Positions 61,267 to 64,000 of a DNA stretch of 64,000 nucleotides are shown one piece after another. Source of the DNA: Nymphaea colorata (Eukaryota > Streptophyta > Magnoliopsida > Nymphaeales > Nymphaeaceae); assembly GCF_008831285.2 (NCBI RefSeq), contig NC_045141.1:17594106-17658105 (forward strand), in the 5' to 3' direction. How positions within the stretch are numbered: the stretch's first letter is position 1; each line of letters starts with the position of its first letter. The translations under genes were made by a program, and so were the position numbers. Below the pieces are notes generated by a model, which was not told the origin of the DNA, did not search any database, and was given only the letters and a program-made list of their open reading frames with translations.

Positions 61267-63720
61267 CTGCATAACCAAGGAGGAGTTTATATGTAACAAG
61301 GAAGATGCGAGAGCATCTTCCCTGCCCTTCCACTCGCTTTCCATAGACAAGCTCCCTGCCGGGCCTACTGTCAAAGCATCTACACTGCATAACCCAAACT
61401 TACGTATCCCCAAAAAATGGAAGAAAACAGTTCACATTCTGCAGAACATAAATATATTAACTTAGTTTAGGTTGGATTTGATATGATAATCATAAATTAT
61501 GAATCCATCTGGTTTGGAGGTTCAACTTGTAATCAAGGATCAAAGGAGGAGATCACTCCAAAGTGGGGAGTTGCTTATGGACATTGCAGAACACCCAGAA
61601 AAAAACAAGCTTATATAATATTTACACCATGAAAAGGAAACAGGATTTTTTTTTTTCATTTTGAAAGTTCTTCTTTATTATGTCAGTTACAGAAAGTTTC
61701 TTAATAGAAATACGACCAAGTTGCCTCCCTTGCTATACAGTTAGGCCAGTCGCTTATGTGATGCAAATCATGCAATATACTATTCTCAATGAGTTTTGTT
61801 AGGCACATATACAGGAATGCCACCTACCGACCTTTTATTAACTTTCATTCTCCAGGAAGAAAGCCGTTGCAAACAGAGGAGGAAAAAAAAAAGATACGTA
61901 CGGCGCAAGATTCTAGAAACACCCACCTTTTTTGTAGGATTTTCAAAAACCTGCATGCTTTTACAATTTTTTTAGCTACTGATTTTCCGTGAATGTTATT
62001 ACATATTATGAGCGGAAAATTACTAAAATGCTCTTGCTGACTAAATGGAATGCTCTTCTACTTCTACTACAAGAGCAAAAGTAGTATGGAGCAAAAATGT
62101 CCATGAAAAATGTCCTTCAATTTATACCATGTTTTGGGTGTTATATGCATAACATGGAAATTATCGTCATTTTATGACACAATTGAAATTCCTAAGTCTT
62201 TTATGGAGGTTACCTTGCATATTATGGAAATGAAATCCCTCCCTCCTTATTGACGTACAAGGACTTGCTATACTTCTTGTCACGCCCACCTTTACGGGTC
62301 ATAACTTTCATTTTAGCTTCCTACTCTCTTGAAATTGATTGCCTACTTTATGACTTATACTTGAAACATATTTTCTTTCTTGCTTCTGCTCCTCCATGTG
62401 TTACTCTTTTATATCTTTTGGTTCGTGTATTTATCCTTCAACCCATACCTTTATGTACTAACAATCGCGGATTGAACGGACGTTGCTTGTTATAGGATGA
62501 AACGCCGTGACACCCAAATTGGCCTCAGATTTAAAAGTATTTTTGGTTTTAATTTCGCCTTATCAACGCACAACGTAAAATATTGGGCAACACTGATCCT
62601 GTCTGGGGAATTAGTCACAAAAGCGTCTCTACAAGTGAAAAAATGATCCTTCATTAGAACGGAGGGAAGCTTCTCGCTCCTCCGAGGATGAGAAAGGAGA
62701 AGGAGAAGACGACGACGGGCGAGAGGGAGTGAGAACTAGCATTTGAGAAACGAATGCGGAGGGGAGGGGGATTCCTTTCCTCGTAGGCGATCCATGAAGG
62801 GGAGAGAGACGATGATGGCCGCCTTTTTTCCCCTCCGATCGTTCGCCACGCCCTAGTATATAGATGCTAAGCTCTGCAATTTCAAGGGTCGATTTTTCCA
62901 TGTTCTTCAAGTTCCTCGTCACTGCTCTCCTGGGCGCCGCGGCGCTCCGTCTCATCAGGGATACAGCCTCCAGGTACCTGACGGTCGGGAGATTGGGGGG
63001 ACACCGGAGACCGGGGGCCGCAGGAGGTCGGACGGGTCATGGCGGTGGCAATCAATGCGTCTGCTTCGTCTGCCACAGGCCGTCCACCAAGAAATGCTCG
63101 CGGTGCAAGGCTGTGCGCTACTGGTATGGGATGGAATTCCTACTTTCTCTTCATGCATTGGTCGTTTGCCTTTTTTTTCCCTTCGGTGTTCTTAATTCCT
63201 TATCGTTTTGTGTTGAGTACTTTTTTTTTTTTGGGGAATAGTTCTGCTAATTGGTCCTAGTATTGGACTGATAATTATCCGGTATTTCCTTGTCCCTGCT
63301 GAGGATTTGGTTGATTTGTTGGTACCATATTCCGAGGTCCTAATTACTTAAATAAACTCGATGAAGTGGCTGCCATTTGGTATTGTCCGGATTCCACATG
63401 GTTTGTTGGTTTTGGACTTGCGTGGTTGTTGGCAATATGATCATGCATCATTGTTGTGGTGATGTTCTTCAAACTTCAAAGGGAATACTCTCATGTTTCT
63501 TATTTTTCACGTAACCCATAGTTTTAGGTTGAGGCGAAGATTCTGTTAGGTGTTAATTCCTTTGTGGATTTGGAGGTTTATGTATGCCGTGCTATTTTGG
63601 CGCTCGAAATTGCTTTCTTGGGGTTCAAGTATAAGCCTGGTGTTATTGCCTCAAGATAATGACTGAAGTTTGATTTGTCTCCCAGTTTCATGTTGTTTAC
63701 TTCTTATGGTTATCTGGTTT
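61267..63720. repeat. inverted duplication, arm 2
   Basis: Reverse-complement copy of 45841-48356, beginning CTGCATAACCAAGGAGG and ending TTATGGTTATCTGGTTTC. It carries the duplicated UBP upstream region, exon 1 (62864-63123) and about 600 bases of intron 1. It is about 60 bp shorter than arm 1, with many small differences. The arms are separated by about 12.9 kb. Confidence 0.88.
62864..63123 (+). pseudogene. duplicated UBP exon 1 with MYND half-finger
   Basis: The copy opens [20 protein letters not shown] and ends [20 protein letters not shown] followed by TG/GTATGG, so the start, membrane segment, first half of the zinc finger and splice donor all survive. It is 260 bases against 266 in the parent. 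Between RLG and CVCFVC a one-base gain, a three-base loss and a one-base loss shift the reading frame and then restore it, so about 24 residues differ wholly but no stop is made. Whether exons follow beyond 64000 is unknown. With intron 1 cut and joined to an inverted exon, it is most likely a partial copy. Confidence 0.8.
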
Positions 63721-63848
63721 CACAAATTTAAATCCATTCCAAAGAAAAATACAGACCTCATAAATTCATGAGCATCTTCCTGTTTCCCATATCCAAGATT
63801 TTCACCAATGTTAGGAATGGGAGAAAGGATATTGATTGGTGAAAAAGG
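63718..63848. repeat. copy of UBP exon 5 region, antisense to the duplicated exon 1
   Basis: TTTCACAAATTTAAATCC to TTGATTGGTGAAAAAGG is the same strand as 43195-43323, that is most of exon 5 and its donor-side intron, with three mismatches by eye in about 128 bases. Relative to the duplicated exon 1, which reads rightward, it is in antisense orientation. The junction with arm 2 falls at a shared TTTC. Confidence 0.88.
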
Positions 63849-64000
63849 GTTGATATATAATTATGGAAAAGCTGATGTTGTTTGTCTGGGAGTTATTGCA
63901 TGTCTTCTCATAAGCAGCATTCTTATTCACAACTAAGTTTAATAAATGGAGCCAGCATGATCCTGTAATTTCTCCTTTTCCCATTAATAAGAAGTTTTTT

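Noticed and set aside
61064-61465. Open frames of 90-120 codons on both strands around 61.2 kb
   Set aside because: They are Ile-Tyr repeats produced by the (TA)n microsatellite.
1-64000. CRISPR arrays, operons, phage or bacterial mobile elements
   Set aside because: Gene structure, introns and transposon types are those of a plant nuclear genome; no regularly spaced repeats are present.

Overview
The window is nuclear DNA from a flowering plant. Genes carry GT-AG introns, AT-rich non-coding DNA makes up most of the sequence, and the recognisable proteins belong to plant families: a SMAX1-type strigolactone/karrikin repressor, a MYND-type ubiquitin protease of the UBP15-19 group, and AVT1-type vacuolar amino-acid transporters. 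The debris is also plant-like: a Ty1/copia relic, a LINE relic, non-autonomous hAT elements, tRNA-derived SINEs, and terpene synthase and serpin fragments. I cannot name the species.

Layout. 1-1115 (+) is the 3' end of a damaged AVT1-like transporter. 4831-9220 (-) is a complete three-exon SMAX1 orthologue of 1,068 aa. From about 9.8 to 36 kb I find no convincing gene. That stretch holds microsatellites, tandem repeats, a family of short repeats rich in TCGAGCTCGAG, SINEs and a decayed copia element (25.9-27.2 kb). 36237-46754 (-) is a complete 11-exon ubiquitin C-terminal hydrolase gene of 830 aa, with a membrane segment, a MYND zinc finger, and the catalytic Cys, His and Asp all present.

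The right third is a mosaic. It holds a LINE relic (48.9-49.5 kb), a clean hAT element (50.2 kb), and a second AVT1-like copy (53.5-56.05 kb) that is missing parts and has a 763-bp hAT element with a perfect 8-bp target duplication in one intron. It also holds terpene-synthase and serpin fragments (57.4-58.8 kb) and a possible first exon of a third AVT1-like copy (60.8 kb).

The most interesting structure is a rearranged second copy of the ubiquitin-protease 5' region. About 2.5 kb (45841-48356: upstream DNA, exon 1 and part of intron 1) is repeated in inverted orientation at 61267-63720. Both inner ends run into (AT)n tracts. The inverted copy is joined at 63718 to a near-identical copy of the gene's exon 5, placed so that a transcript from the copied promoter would be antisense to exon 5 of the parent mRNA. 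That is a testable candidate for a self-derived regulatory RNA locus, but nothing here shows that it is expressed. I see no genes that together look like a new multi-gene biological system.
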